DNA of 64,000 nucleotides, taken from positions 1 to 64,000 of the forward strand of contig NZ_BOOB01000039.1 in assembly GCF_016863015.1 (NCBI RefSeq), given 5' to 3'. Every line of letters begins with the position of its first letter. The first letter of the stretch is position 1. Shown piece by piece: positions 22,820 through 31,172 of the stretch. Origin of the DNA: Microbispora amethystogenes. Its GTDB lineage: Bacteria > Actinomycetota > Actinomycetes > Streptosporangiales > Streptosporangiaceae. A program made the translations under genes and the position numbers. Below the pieces are notes generated by a model, which was not told the origin of the DNA, made no database searches, and worked only from the letters and a program-made list of their open reading frames with translations.

Positions 22820-23542
22820 ATGGGTGATCCTGGGGGCGAGACGGCCGGTCGCGACCGGGTACGAACGCACATCGTGTCGGTCGCGGCGGCACTGCTCACG
22901 AGTGGTGGCCGCGACGCCATCTCGACCAGAGCGGTGGCCGCCGCGGCGGGCACCCAGGCTCCGACGATCTACCGCCTGTTCGGCGACAAGGAGGGCCTGC
23001 TCGACGCGGTCGCCGAGTTCGGCTTCACCTCATATCTGCGGGACAAGAAGGCCCGTCCGCTCGCCGGTGATCCGGTCGAGGAACTGCGGGCCGGGTGGGA
23101 CCTGCACGTCGGCTTCGGGCTGGCCAACCCCGCCCTGTTCTCGCTCATGTACGGCGATCCCCAGCCAGGGCGGCGGTCGCCCGCCTCCGTCGTCGCCTTC
23201 CGCATTCTGGGGGAGCGCATCCGCGACATCGCCGCCGCGGGCCGGTTGAAGGTCGGCGAGCGCCTGGCGGCGGACCTCGTGCACTCCGCCGCCACCGGCG
23301 TCGTCCTCACATTGCTCGCCATGCCGGAGGACCGGCGTGACATGCGCCTCTCCGAGGTCGCCCGCGACGCGGCGATAGCCGCCGTCACCACCGACGCCCC
23401 CGCCGTCGAGACCCCCGGGCCGGCAGCGGCGGCGATGGCGCTGCGCGCCACCCTGCCGGACGCCACGGCCCTCACCGACGGTGAGCGTCACGTGCTCGGC
23501 GAATGGCTCGACCGCCTCGCCACCGGGCCACCGACGAATTGA
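22820..23542 (+). CDS. TetR-family regulator of the NmrA-like oxidoreductase
   Basis: A 240-residue protein from ATG 22820 (GGAAGC upstream). HTH: IVSVAAALLTSGGRDAISTRAVAAAAGTQAPTIYRLFGDKEGL (about residues 15-57). The C-terminal domain has AGWDLHVGFGLANPALFSLMYG, found in TetR_C-type ligand domains of actinobacteria. It lies divergent from the NAD(P)H-binding gene, its probable target, and its start sits directly after a perfect palindrome, consistent with autorepression. Confidence 0.9.
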   Translation: MGDPGGETAGRDRVRTHIVSVAAALLTSGGRDAISTRAVAAAAGTQAPTIYRLFGDKEGLLDAVAEFGFTSYLRDKKARPLAGDPVEELRAGWDLHVGFGLANPALFSLMYGDPQPGRRSPASVVAFRILGERIRDIAAAGRLKVGERLAADLVHSAATGVVLTLLAMPEDRRDMRLSEVARDAAIAAVTTDAPAVETPGPAAAAMALRATLPDATALTDGERHVLGEWLDRLATGPPTN

Positions 23543-23683
23543 TTCCCGTTCCGGACTTCAATCTCCGGGCCCTGCGGCCAGCCCGTAAACCGCTCATTCA
23601 AATTGTCTTTCATCCCCTATGGATATCCCGCCAAAGCTGTGATTACCATCAAGAAGCAAACACGGCACCGAGGGAGGCAACTA

Positions 23684-24004
23684 ATGGGCCGTATCAAGAA
23701 GTTCGGCGTTTCGGCGGCCGCGATGGCCGCGATCGCCGCCGCGACAACGCTGATGTCGCCGACTGCTCCCGCCCAGGCGGCGCCGATCTGCAGCACGAGC
23801 GCGGAGATCGGCGTTGTCGGCGGCACCGGCTGGGCGACGTGCAGCGGCACCGGAGTGACTCAGACGCGGGTCGTGCTCTTCTGTCAGGACAGTAGCGGTG
23901 GCTACACCACGGTTTACGGCCCTTGGGTTGCCAATGCCCTCCAATCAAATGCCAAATGCAGCAGCAGCTCATGGCCGATATCGGTCGGATTTCAAAGAAT
24001 CTGA
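23684..24004 (+). CDS. Small secreted four-cysteine protein
   Basis: A 106-residue protein; ATG 23684 has GGAGG six bases upstream, whereas the frame open upstream lacks one. A clear Sec signal peptide: basic MGRIKKFG, hydrophobic VSAAAMAAIAAATTLM, and a probable cleavage after APAQA. The mature part, about 74 residues, has four cysteines (PICSTSAE, WATCSGTG, VLFCQDSS, NAKCSSSS) and a VYGPWV motif, suggesting two disulphides. This resembles small extracellular actinobacterial proteins of unknown role. Stands alone. Confidence 0.75.
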   Translation: MGRIKKFGVSAAAMAAIAAATTLMSPTAPAQAAPICSTSAEIGVVGGTGWATCSGTGVTQTRVVLFCQDSSGGYTTVYGPWVANALQSNAKCSSSSWPISVGFQRI

Positions 24005-24068
24005 GCCGCATCGGAATCGTCCTACGCCGTCCCAGTGCGACGGCGAGGCGCTCGGACCCGGGCCGGGG

Positions 24069-24545
24069 TTATCCGATATGCGGTTGGCTGCGGTTCTGCA
24101 GGAAATGCGTGATCCGCAGCCGCTGCGTCTCATGCATGGGAAGTCGTTCCACCTCGTCACGGGTGACCCAGCGAACTTCGGTCGACTCGTCGCTGACGGT
24201 GAGGGCGCCACCCGTACGGCGGGCGGTGAGACAGACATTGAACTGCCGGCGTACCTCACCGTCGGTGTACGCGATGATGTGGCGGGCGTCCGTGTACAAG
24301 CCGACGATGCCGGTGATCTCGATGTCGTAACCGGTCTCTTCCTTCACCTCGCGTACGGCGGTCTGCGGGACTGACTCCGTCATGTCCATCCCGCCTCCGG
24401 GGAGCGCCCACAGGCCGTTGTCGGCCCGGCGCTGCATCAGGATGCGGCCCTTCTCATCACTGACCACGGCGGAGACGCCCACGACAAGGCTGTTCGGTTC
24501 GGGCGCCGCCGGGTCGTCGTAATACTCGGTGCGAGCCACGATCAC
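24069..24545 (-). CDS. NUDIX hydrolase
   Basis: A 158-residue single-domain NUDIX protein. The box is present: GGGMDMTESVPQTAVREVKEETGYD. The N-terminal strand is LVVGVSAVVSDEKGRILMQRRADNGLWALPGG. The substrate is not predictable; similar short actinobacterial proteins are annotated as MutT-like or ADP-ribose pyrophosphatases. It is divergent from the VapBC-type toxin-antitoxin genes, sharing a 38-base promoter region. Confidence 0.88.
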   Translation of the reverse strand: MIVARTEYYDDPAAPEPNSLVVGVSAVVSDEKGRILMQRRADNGLWALPGGGMDMTESVPQTAVREVKEETGYDIEITGIVGLYTDARHIIAYTDGEVRRQFNVCLTARRTGGALTVSDESTEVRWVTRDEVERLPMHETQRLRITHFLQNRSQPHIG

Positions 24546-24561
24546 TCTCCTGTCGATATCA

Positions 24562-24587
24562 GTACATGTGTTAGCGTTGGTACATGT
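24562..24587 (+). promoter_or_regulatory. Leaderless antitoxin promoter with twin GTACATGT boxes
   Basis: GTACATGT occurs at 24562-24569 and again at 24580-24587, 18 bases apart. The second copy contains the antitoxin start ATG (24584). Between them, TAGCGT (24573-24578, as read) sits about six bases before the ATG, the spacing of a -10 box for leaderless transcription. The boxes are likely operators for the RHH antitoxin. Confidence 0.55.
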
Positions 24588-24823
24588 CGATGAAGAGGAC
24601 GAACGTCTACGCCGATCCTGAAGATCTCGCCCTCATCAAGGAAGCCGCCAAGCGCCGCGGCATTCCCGAGGCGGAGATCATTCGTGAAGGAATCCATCTC
24701 GCTGCGATGGCGAACCGGGTGTGGGACGAGCCCTTGGACTGGCCGACCTTCGAGGGCAGCGGTGAGCCGGTCACCAACGATGAGATCACGTCGGTAGTGG
24801 CCAGGGAGATCACGGGCAGGTGA
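24584..24823 (+). CDS. vapB: Ribbon-helix-helix antitoxin (VapB type)
   Basis: A 79-residue protein. N-terminal strand MKRTNVYADPEDLALIKEAAKRRGIPEAEIIREGI is a ribbon-helix-helix DNA-binding domain (residues 3-40), and the tail (WDEPLDWPTFEGSGE) is the type that wraps the toxin. Its stop overlaps the PIN toxin start (GTGA). It probably neutralises the toxin and represses the pair through the twin GTACATGT boxes. No Shine-Dalgarno sequence precedes the start, consistent with a leaderless mRNA. Confidence 0.85.
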   Translation: MSMKRTNVYADPEDLALIKEAAKRRGIPEAEIIREGIHLAAMANRVWDEPLDWPTFEGSGEPVTNDEITSVVAREITGR

Positions 24824-25254
24824 TCGTCATCGCCGACACCTCCGGCATCATCGCCGCCTCTGATCGGAACGCCTCTGACAGCGTCGGTTGTCAGACCGTT
24901 CTCCGCGAGGCTGGGACCGTGGTCGTCTCTCCACTGGTGTTGGCGGAAGTCGACCACCTGGCCAAGGTCCGTTTCGGTTCCGCCGCTCGGACGCAGATCA
25001 TCGCCTTCATCCTTTCCAACGCGCACCGTCTGCGCTTCCAAATTCCGGAAGTCTCGACAGAGGTTCTGGATGCGGCGTGTCTGCTGCGGCACCGCTACGC
25101 CTCATTGGACCTGGACCTCGCCGACGCGGTCAACGTCGTCCTTGCTGCGGAGTTCCGGACCGACGCCATGCTCACACTGGACCGCCGTGACTTCCGAGCG
25201 GTGCGCCCTCTGACTACGCACAAGGCCTTCCGGCTGCTGCCTGACGACATGTGA
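24820..25254 (+). CDS. vapC: PIN-domain toxin (VapC type)
   Basis: A 144-residue PIN-domain ribonuclease toxin. Acidic active-site residues are visible: Asp6 (IVIADTSGI), Glu43 (VLAEVDHL), Asp102 (LDLADAVNVVLA) and Asp121 (LTLDRRDF). Starts at GTG 24820, overlapping the antitoxin stop. VapC toxins cleave tRNA or rRNA and arrest growth when the antitoxin is lost. The RNA target cannot be predicted from sequence. Confidence 0.9.
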   Translation: MIVIADTSGIIAASDRNASDSVGCQTVLREAGTVVVSPLVLAEVDHLAKVRFGSAARTQIIAFILSNAHRLRFQIPEVSTEVLDAACLLRHRYASLDLDLADAVNVVLAAEFRTDAMLTLDRRDFRAVRPLTTHKAFRLLPDDM

Positions 25255-25353
25255 CATCGTCACCGAAAGGAGCGCGCCGCCTGCGGGAGAAGCTCACAAC
25301 GGCAGATCTGGCTGGATCGGCCGGACGACTGATCCGCTGGATGAGTCGCCGGG

Positions 25354-26103
25354 TCAGCAGGGTTGGGGGGCCGGGAGCCGTCCGGCGAAGAACGCCCCTG
25401 GGGGGACGCCCATCATGCTGCAGAACTCGGCGGTCATGTGGGACTGGTCGTAGTACCCGGTGGTCGCGGCGAGCTGTGCCAGTCGCCCGGAACGGACCCG
25501 GCCGCGACTGAGTGCGTCGCGGAGACGGGCGATGCGCGCGAAGGACTTGGGCGGGAGCCCGGCGTCCTCGGTGAGCAGGCGGCGAAGGTGGCGTTCGCTG
25601 ACGGACACGCGGTGCGCGAGATCGGGCAGGCGCATCGGCCGCCGGGCCGACAACGCCCTGGCGGCACTGTGGACCAGGTGAGCACGGGCCAGATCGTCCG
25701 GCGGCCGGGTGCCGATGCGGGCACGTAAGGCTGCCTCGATGTGCTGGACGATGAGGTGGCGGTCGCCGTCGAGGTCGGCCAGCCGCCGTTCGAGACGGGC
25801 CGCGGAGGCGCCCCACAGGTCGGCGAGCGGCGTCACCCGATCCACCAGCTCGCTGATCGGCGGGCCCAGCAGAGGCCGGGCCATGCCGGGCCGCAGCCGG
25901 ACCCTCAGGCAGATCGGCAGGTCCTTGCCGGCGTGATAAGAGGCCCTCGTCCGAGGGCCCGCCACCAGCAGGTCGCAGCGACCGGCCGCCGTGCCGCGGA
26001 ACACCAGGGTGGTGGCGGTGTCCGGGAGACGGACGAGGTCGTCTCCGGTCGCTCCGCTCAGATCGTGGACGTCCTCGACCAGCGCGACAGGCCCAGCGGT
26101 CAT
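25354..26103 (-). CDS. AraC-family transcriptional regulator
   Basis: A 249-residue protein from ATG 26103; the frame is open upstream but the divergent gene starts at 26179, so a longer product is unlikely. N-terminal sensing domain (about 1-130) of the kind seen in DUF6597-type AraC proteins (DLPICLRVRLRPGMARPLLG). C-terminal AraC domain: MRLPDLAHRVSVSERHLRRLLTEDAGLPPKSFARIARL and LAATTGYYDQSHMTAEFCSMMGVPPGAF, the two HTH motifs. Divergent from an NmrA-like gene across 75 bases, so it probably controls that gene. Confidence 0.85.
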   Translation of the reverse strand: MTAGPVALVEDVHDLSGATGDDLVRLPDTATTLVFRGTAAGRCDLLVAGPRTRASYHAGKDLPICLRVRLRPGMARPLLGPPISELVDRVTPLADLWGASAARLERRLADLDGDRHLIVQHIEAALRARIGTRPPDDLARAHLVHSAARALSARRPMRLPDLAHRVSVSERHLRRLLTEDAGLPPKSFARIARLRDALSRGRVRSGRLAQLAATTGYYDQSHMTAEFCSMMGVPPGAFFAGRLPAPQPC

Positions 26104-26178
26104 GACCCCCACGCTACCGCGGGGAGCCGTGCCGATTTTTCCTATCGATGACGGCGGCACGCGGGCAGCCTGGCGTTC

Positions 26179-27033
26179 GTGATCCTTGTTACTGGTGCCA
26201 CCGGCACCATCGGCCGGGAAGTGGTCCGGCTGCTGGCGGCCGGTGGAGAACGGGTGCGCGCGATGACGCGGACCCCCGGGAAGATCGCGTCGCCTGCTCC
26301 CGGAGTGGAGGTGGTGCGGGGAGACTTCACCGATCCCGAATCGCTTGTCGTCGCGGCCGATGGAGCGACGGCCGTGTTCATGCTCAGCGCGCCGGGGCCC
26401 TGGATGGCCGAGCACGACGAGGCGATGCTCGCCGCGGCGCGTTCGGCCGGCGTGCCCAGAGCGGTCAAGCTCTCGGCGATCGGCACGGGTGACCACGCCG
26501 ACGGCAGGGCGGGGGATTGGCACCTCTCCGGAGAACAGGCGGTCCGGTCCGGCGGCCTGGCCTGGACGGTGCTACGGCCCTCCTGGTTCGCCTCCAACAC
26601 CCTTCGCTGGGCCGAGGCCGTCCGCGCCGGCAGGCCGATCCCCAACCCGATGCGAACCGGCGCCCAGGGCGTCGTCGACCCGGCGGACGTGGCCGAGGTG
26701 GCGGCGCGGACGCTGACCTCGCCCGGGCACGACGGGCACGTGTACACCCTGACCGGTCCGGAACCCCTGAGCATCCCCGACATGGCCGTACGGCTCGGGG
26801 AGACGATCGGCCGGACCGTCGAGACCGTGGAGGTGCCGCTGGACGACCGCCGCGACCGGTTGAGCGCCGCCGGACTGGATCCCGTCTTCGTCGAGACCGC
26901 GGTCGCCGGAGCGAGGCTCGTCGCGGAGGGCCGCAACGCGACCGTGACCGGTGACGTCGAGCGTGTGCTGGGCAGAGCGCCCCGCACCTTCGCCGCCTGG
27001 GCGCACGACCACCGCGCCGCTTTCACCGGATAG
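26179..27033 (+). CDS. NmrA-like NAD(P)H-binding protein
   Basis: A 284-residue atypical SDR from GTG 26179. Rossmann motif MILVTGATGTIGREVVRLL at the very N-terminus, NADP-type VRAMTRTPGK, then VEVVRGDFTDPESL and WTVLRPSWFASNTLRW. No YxxxK catalytic pair. These proteins act as redox sensors or quinone reductases. It is a second, diverged relative of the protein at 21886-22734 (same fold, different regulator). Likely under the divergent AraC regulator. Confidence 0.85.
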   Translation: MILVTGATGTIGREVVRLLAAGGERVRAMTRTPGKIASPAPGVEVVRGDFTDPESLVVAADGATAVFMLSAPGPWMAEHDEAMLAAARSAGVPRAVKLSAIGTGDHADGRAGDWHLSGEQAVRSGGLAWTVLRPSWFASNTLRWAEAVRAGRPIPNPMRTGAQGVVDPADVAEVAARTLTSPGHDGHVYTLTGPEPLSIPDMAVRLGETIGRTVETVEVPLDDRRDRLSAAGLDPVFVETAVAGARLVAEGRNATVTGDVERVLGRAPRTFAAWAHDHRAAFTG

Positions 27034-27052
27034 ATCACCGGCGCGCGTACGT

Positions 27053-28525
27053 CTAAACACCTTGGGGGAGGCGGAAGAGGCGGCCGGGGTCGTAGGCCGC
27101 CTTGACCTCGGCGAGGCGCGCGGCGTTCGCGCCGTAGTACTGCTGCCGCCAGTTCTTCAGCTCGGGGTCGACGTAGTTGACGTACGCGTGGTCGCCCAAG
27201 TGCGGCCGCATGGCGGCGTGGGCGGCGCGGGTCCAGGCGGCGGCGCCGGACTTGTGGGCGTAGTACTGCACGCTGAACAGTGCCTTGCGGTGCGGGAAGG
27301 CGGTCGCGTCCGGGCGGACCCGGGCGACGGCGCCGCCGAGCGCGTCGAGCAGCACCGAGTGCCGCCCCGGCGCGGCGACCTGGGCCAGCAGCGCCTTGAT
27401 CCCGGCGGACGACAGCGGTGTGTAGGCGAAGTGCGACTTCGCGGTGAACGAGTCGCGGACGAGCCTCCCGCTCGCGTTCTGCCCGGGGAGCGTGCCGGGC
27501 CGGTGGCACTGCGCCACCGTCAGCGTCGAGCATCCCGCCTCCACCATCATCGCGTGGTCGTACGCCGAGACGGCGACATAACGGGTCTTGGGCCCGGAGC
27601 CGACCCGGTCGGCGAGCTTCTGCAGCAGGTTCTCGCACGCCGCCCTGCCGCCGAGGTAGAGGCCGCCGACCATCACGTCCGGGGACGGGTCGTGGTTCAG
27701 GTGGCAGTTGGACCACAGCGCGTCGGGGGCGGACGGCGCCCACCCCTGCCACGCCCTGAGCACGGCGGCGGCCTTCGACCAGGGCCAGTGCAGGAAGAAC
27801 AGCGTCACCTGACGGGTGGCGTGCGTGCGGAAGGTGAACGACGTCGCGACGCCGAAGTTGCCGCCGCCGCCACCCCGGGAGGCCCAGAACAGATCCGGGT
27901 GCGAGGTCTCCGAGCAGGTCAGCGTCTTCCCGTCGGCCGTGACGATCTTCAGGGACTCCAGCACGTCGCAGGTCAGGCCGTACTGCCGCGACACCACGCC
28001 GATGCCGCCGCCCAGCGTGAGACCCGCCACCCCGACGGTCGGGCAGGAGCCCGCCGGGATGCTCACCCCGCGCGCGGCCAGCTTGGCGTACACGTCGACC
28101 AGGCGCGCGCCGGCGCCGACCGTGGCGTGCCCGCCCGCGTACGCCACGCCGCTCATCCGCGACACGTCGACGACGAGCCCGGTGCCCGTGGACCAGCCCG
28201 CGTAGCTGTGGCCGCCCGATCGGGAGGTCACCGGTACGCCGAACCGCCGCGCGAACGCCAGGCACTCCGCCACGTCGGCCGCTCCCGTGCAGTACGCCAC
28301 CCCGGCCGGCCGTACGGAGTCGAAGGCCGCGTTGAACACGTGGCGCGCGTTGTCGTACGACGCGTCGCCCGGCCGGATCAGCCTGCCCTCCAGCCCCCGG
28401 CCGAGCGCGGACCAGTCGGCCGGACGGGGGCCCGCGGCGGCGAACGCCGTACCGGAGAAGGCGCCGGAGAAGGCGGCGGTCCCGGCGAGGGCCGAGACGC
28501 GAAGGAAGCTCCGTCTGTCGATCAT
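27053..28525 (-). CDS. Secreted FAD-linked oxidase (BBE/VAO family)
   Basis: A 490-residue protein with a Tat signal, DRRSFLRVSALAGTAAFSGAFSGTAFA, so it is exported folded with its cofactor. The FAD-binding type 4 domain has SRSGGHSYAGWSTGTG (histidyl FAD link) and IPAGSCPTVGVAGLTLGGGIG with a cysteine where bicovalent flavoenzymes have one. The C-terminal BBE domain ends YVNYVDPELKNWRQQYYG then RLAEVKAAYDPGRLF. The family oxidises sugars or alkaloid-like substrates with O2. Last of a minus-strand run from DUF4142; GGGAG seven bases before the ATG. Confidence 0.88.
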   Translation of the reverse strand: MIDRRSFLRVSALAGTAAFSGAFSGTAFAAAGPRPADWSALGRGLEGRLIRPGDASYDNARHVFNAAFDSVRPAGVAYCTGAADVAECLAFARRFGVPVTSRSGGHSYAGWSTGTGLVVDVSRMSGVAYAGGHATVGAGARLVDVYAKLAARGVSIPAGSCPTVGVAGLTLGGGIGVVSRQYGLTCDVLESLKIVTADGKTLTCSETSHPDLFWASRGGGGGNFGVATSFTFRTHATRQVTLFFLHWPWSKAAAVLRAWQGWAPSAPDALWSNCHLNHDPSPDVMVGGLYLGGRAACENLLQKLADRVGSGPKTRYVAVSAYDHAMMVEAGCSTLTVAQCHRPGTLPGQNASGRLVRDSFTAKSHFAYTPLSSAGIKALLAQVAAPGRHSVLLDALGGAVARVRPDATAFPHRKALFSVQYYAHKSGAAAWTRAAHAAMRPHLGDHAYVNYVDPELKNWRQQYYGANAARLAEVKAAYDPGRLFRLPQGV

Positions 28526-28631
28526 GGTCGTACTCCCGAGGTGGTGATCTCCTCGTGAGACGCGTCCTGATCCGGTCCGGTTGGTTACAGTGTCATCACT
28601 TCGTCCCTCGTGTCGTGTCTCACTTCGCGTC

Positions 28632-30083
28632 TCACTTCGCGCCGACCCGCAGGGCCAGCGCGGGGCACATCTCCACCGCCTTCTGCGCGTCGCCGAGCAG
28701 CCACGAGGGCACGCCGGTGTCCATGAACACCGGGAAGCCGTGGTGATCCAGCTTGACCAGCTCCGGCACGAGGTGCGCGCACAGGCCGTGACCCTGGCAG
28801 CGGGTCCAGTCGACCATCAGCCGGACGTCCCGCGCCTCCTCCACGGGCAGGGGGAGCACGCCCTTCGTCTCCCGCCCGCAGCCGCCATGGAAGCGGTGTT
28901 CCTCCACGTCCTCGGCGAACGCGTCCAGAGCCGACAGCACGAACCTGGCCGAGCCGTCCGGGTGGAAGCAGGCGCCCCGCCCCTTCACGGCGGCGGCCGC
29001 CCGGCGGACCGTCTCGGGGCCGTCCGGGTCGCCGTCCTGGAGCTGCCGGAAGGCCCGCGCGAGGTCGGGCAGGCCGAGGCGGCACGGGCCGCACTGCCCG
29101 GCCGACTGCGCGGCGAGGTAGCCCGCCACCCGCGCGGTCTCGCCGAGCGGGCAGGTGTCCTCGCCCAGCACGACCACGATGCCCGCGCCCAGCTCGCCGC
29201 CCGCCTCCTTCGCGCCGCGCCGGGACAGGACCGTGCCGTACGCCGCCTCGGCGGACATCCAGGTGCCGTGATATCCGCCGAGCAGCAGGCCGTCTCCGAC
29301 CTTCGCTTCGCACAGGGTCAGCACGTCGGCCAGCGGCACCCCCGGCGGAACCTCGACGACCGCGGGGGCGCCGACCGACCCGCCGACCGTCAGCAGGATC
29401 GTCCCCGGCTCCTGCACCGTGCCGACCGCGGCGTACTCCTCCGGCCCCAGCTCGGCCAGCACGGCGAGCTGGGCGAAGGTCTCGGTGTTCGACAGCAGGG
29501 TCGGCAGGCCGTACACGCCGCTGTCGCTGGAGCGGACCTTGCGGCCCGGCGGCAGCCCGATCTCGCCGTTGACGGCGCGGACGAGCGCGCCGCCCTCGCC
29601 GGAGACGAACCGCTCCTCGATCGCGGCGACGCGTACGAGGCCGGTCAGGCCGCGCTCGGCCACGGCGGCGGTGACCGAGGCCTCGGCCAGTTCGCCGGCG
29701 CCGACCGCGACCACCACCTCACGGGAGCCGAGTGCGCTCGCCGCGAGCAGGGCGCCCTCCAGCACGAGGTGCGGCGCCCGGGTGAGCAGCGTCTTGTCCT
29801 TCAGGCTGGCGGGCTCGCCCTCGGCGGCGTTCACCAGCACGACCGTCTCGCCGTCCCGGGCGGAGACGGCGCGCAGCTTGCGCGCGAACGGGAACGCGGC
29901 CCCGCCCCGGCCCCGCAGGTCCACCTCCTCGGCCATCGAGATGAGCGCGTCGACCGTCTGGCCCGGCAGCCGGTCGTGGTACTTGTGATGGGCGTTGAGG
30001 TCGAGCCTGCGATGCTCGTCGAGCCCGGCGGTCAGCCGGGACGGGCCGAGCCGCCGGACGTTGGAGACGCGGTAGGGAATCAC
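28632..30083 (-). CDS. NuoF-like flavoprotein fused to a single-cluster ferredoxin
   Basis: A 483-residue protein, GTG 30083 overlapping the upstream stop (GTGA). The first about 400 residues match the 51-kDa NADH-binding subunit of complex I: GRGGAAFPFARK (FMN site), NAAEGEPASLKDKTLL, and the 4Fe-4S ligands SAGQCGPCRLGL plus a later Cys (GACFHPDG). The last about 65 residues form a ferredoxin, DWTRCQGHGLCAHLVPEL then AVEMCPALAL, with three ligand cysteines in a 3Fe-4S-type spacing. Such fusions probably pass electrons from NADH or a flavin to a membrane partner; here that is the upstream heme-type membrane protein (inference). Confidence 0.85.
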   Translation of the reverse strand: MIPYRVSNVRRLGPSRLTAGLDEHRRLDLNAHHKYHDRLPGQTVDALISMAEEVDLRGRGGAAFPFARKLRAVSARDGETVVLVNAAEGEPASLKDKTLLTRAPHLVLEGALLAASALGSREVVVAVGAGELAEASVTAAVAERGLTGLVRVAAIEERFVSGEGGALVRAVNGEIGLPPGRKVRSSDSGVYGLPTLLSNTETFAQLAVLAELGPEEYAAVGTVQEPGTILLTVGGSVGAPAVVEVPPGVPLADVLTLCEAKVGDGLLLGGYHGTWMSAEAAYGTVLSRRGAKEAGGELGAGIVVVLGEDTCPLGETARVAGYLAAQSAGQCGPCRLGLPDLARAFRQLQDGDPDGPETVRRAAAAVKGRGACFHPDGSARFVLSALDAFAEDVEEHRFHGGCGRETKGVLPLPVEEARDVRLMVDWTRCQGHGLCAHLVPELVKLDHHGFPVFMDTGVPSWLLGDAQKAVEMCPALALRVGAK

Positions 30084-31048
30084 ACGATCCTCCGGAGGCG
30101 GGGTTCCTGGGGGGTGGGCGGAGCATCACTCAAGGCGTCGCTCGGGGCGTCGCCCAGGACGTCTCGCAGGATGTAGCGCGGGACGTCGGGGGTGGCGGGA
30201 TCGGTGCCGGTGCGGGCGAGGACGGCCACCTCGGGCCGGGCCTGCGGCCTGACCGGCCGCGCGGTTCGCTGGTTCTCGTCCTCGCGGGTCGTACGGCGTG
30301 CGGTGCTGAAGGCGGCGTGGGGGGCTGTGGCGGGGACTGCGGCGGGGGCGGCGGCCCAGTCGCCGGTGGCGGCCTGCCGGGCGGGCCGGGTGGCGGCCGC
30401 GAGCCGGATCAGGAGGGCGGCGCCGACCGCCGCCAGGCAGGCCACGTAGCTGAAGGTGACCCACGGCGCGGCCGCCCGGCCCGCGGTCAGGCCGTGCAGG
30501 ATCGCCACCGGCCAGGCGAGGTACGCCAGGTCGTGCAGCCCCCGCCACAGCCAGGGCCGCTCCGCCTGGGCGAACCTGCCCCGCATGACGCCGGTCGCGA
30601 TGATCACGATGAACAGGTCGGAGGCCACGACCCCCATCGACACGTACACGTTGGTGGACGGGACCACCGACCCGTACGGCGGCACCAGCCCGGCGGCGAT
30701 CTTCATGCCGATGTGCACGATGAGGAAACCGATGCCGAGCAGGGCCATGGCCCGGTGGACGAGTTGCACGCGCACCCGCTGCGCGATGGGCAGGATCACG
30801 CGGTCGGTCGCCGCCAGGCCCAGGGCGACCGTGGTGGTGAGGCCGACCAGCGAGAAGACGCCGGCGTAGAACGTGAGGAACGACTGGGCCTCGGCCAGGA
30901 ACGCCGAGCCGCCGGCCGTCCGGGTGGCGGCCAGCCCGCCGGTGATGACCAGGGCGACCACGACGCCGAGGCCGACGCGTACGCCGCGCCGTTCGAGGTC
31001 GAGGCCGGAAGTCGGGCGGGTGTGCCGGGAAGCCCGTCTGTTGGGCAC
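30080..31048 (-). CDS. Ferric-reductase-like transmembrane protein
   Basis: A 322-residue membrane protein from GTG 31048, with GGAGG six bases upstream (the frame extends further without support). About six transmembrane segments between residues 25 and 215 (GVRVGLGVVVALVITGGLAA, LTFYAGVFSLVGLTTTVALG, FLIVHIGMKIAAGLVPP, WPVAILHGLTAG). Histidines in helices (LVHRAMALLGIGFLIVHIG, GLHDLAYLAWPVAILHGL) suit bis-heme coordination as in ferric-reductase/cytochrome b families. The C-terminal about 90 residues are soluble, Ala/Arg/Pro-rich. Overlaps the NuoF-ferredoxin gene, so the two likely form an electron-transfer unit. Confidence 0.8.
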   Translation of the reverse strand: MPNRRASRHTRPTSGLDLERRGVRVGLGVVVALVITGGLAATRTAGGSAFLAEAQSFLTFYAGVFSLVGLTTTVALGLAATDRVILPIAQRVRVQLVHRAMALLGIGFLIVHIGMKIAAGLVPPYGSVVPSTNVYVSMGVVASDLFIVIIATGVMRGRFAQAERPWLWRGLHDLAYLAWPVAILHGLTAGRAAAPWVTFSYVACLAAVGAALLIRLAAATRPARQAATGDWAAAPAAVPATAPHAAFSTARRTTREDENQRTARPVRPQARPEVAVLARTGTDPATPDVPRYILRDVLGDAPSDALSDAPPTPQEPRLRRIV

Positions 31049-31172
31049 TGATTTCCTCCGTCGTACTGCCTTGGGGGGTGTGGAGGCGCCGTTCCCCGCC
31101 CTTGGGTGGGGCCCTCGGGTGGGGGTGGCCTGCGTGAGGACCGGGCGGGGAACGACACGATCGGGGCGCGGC

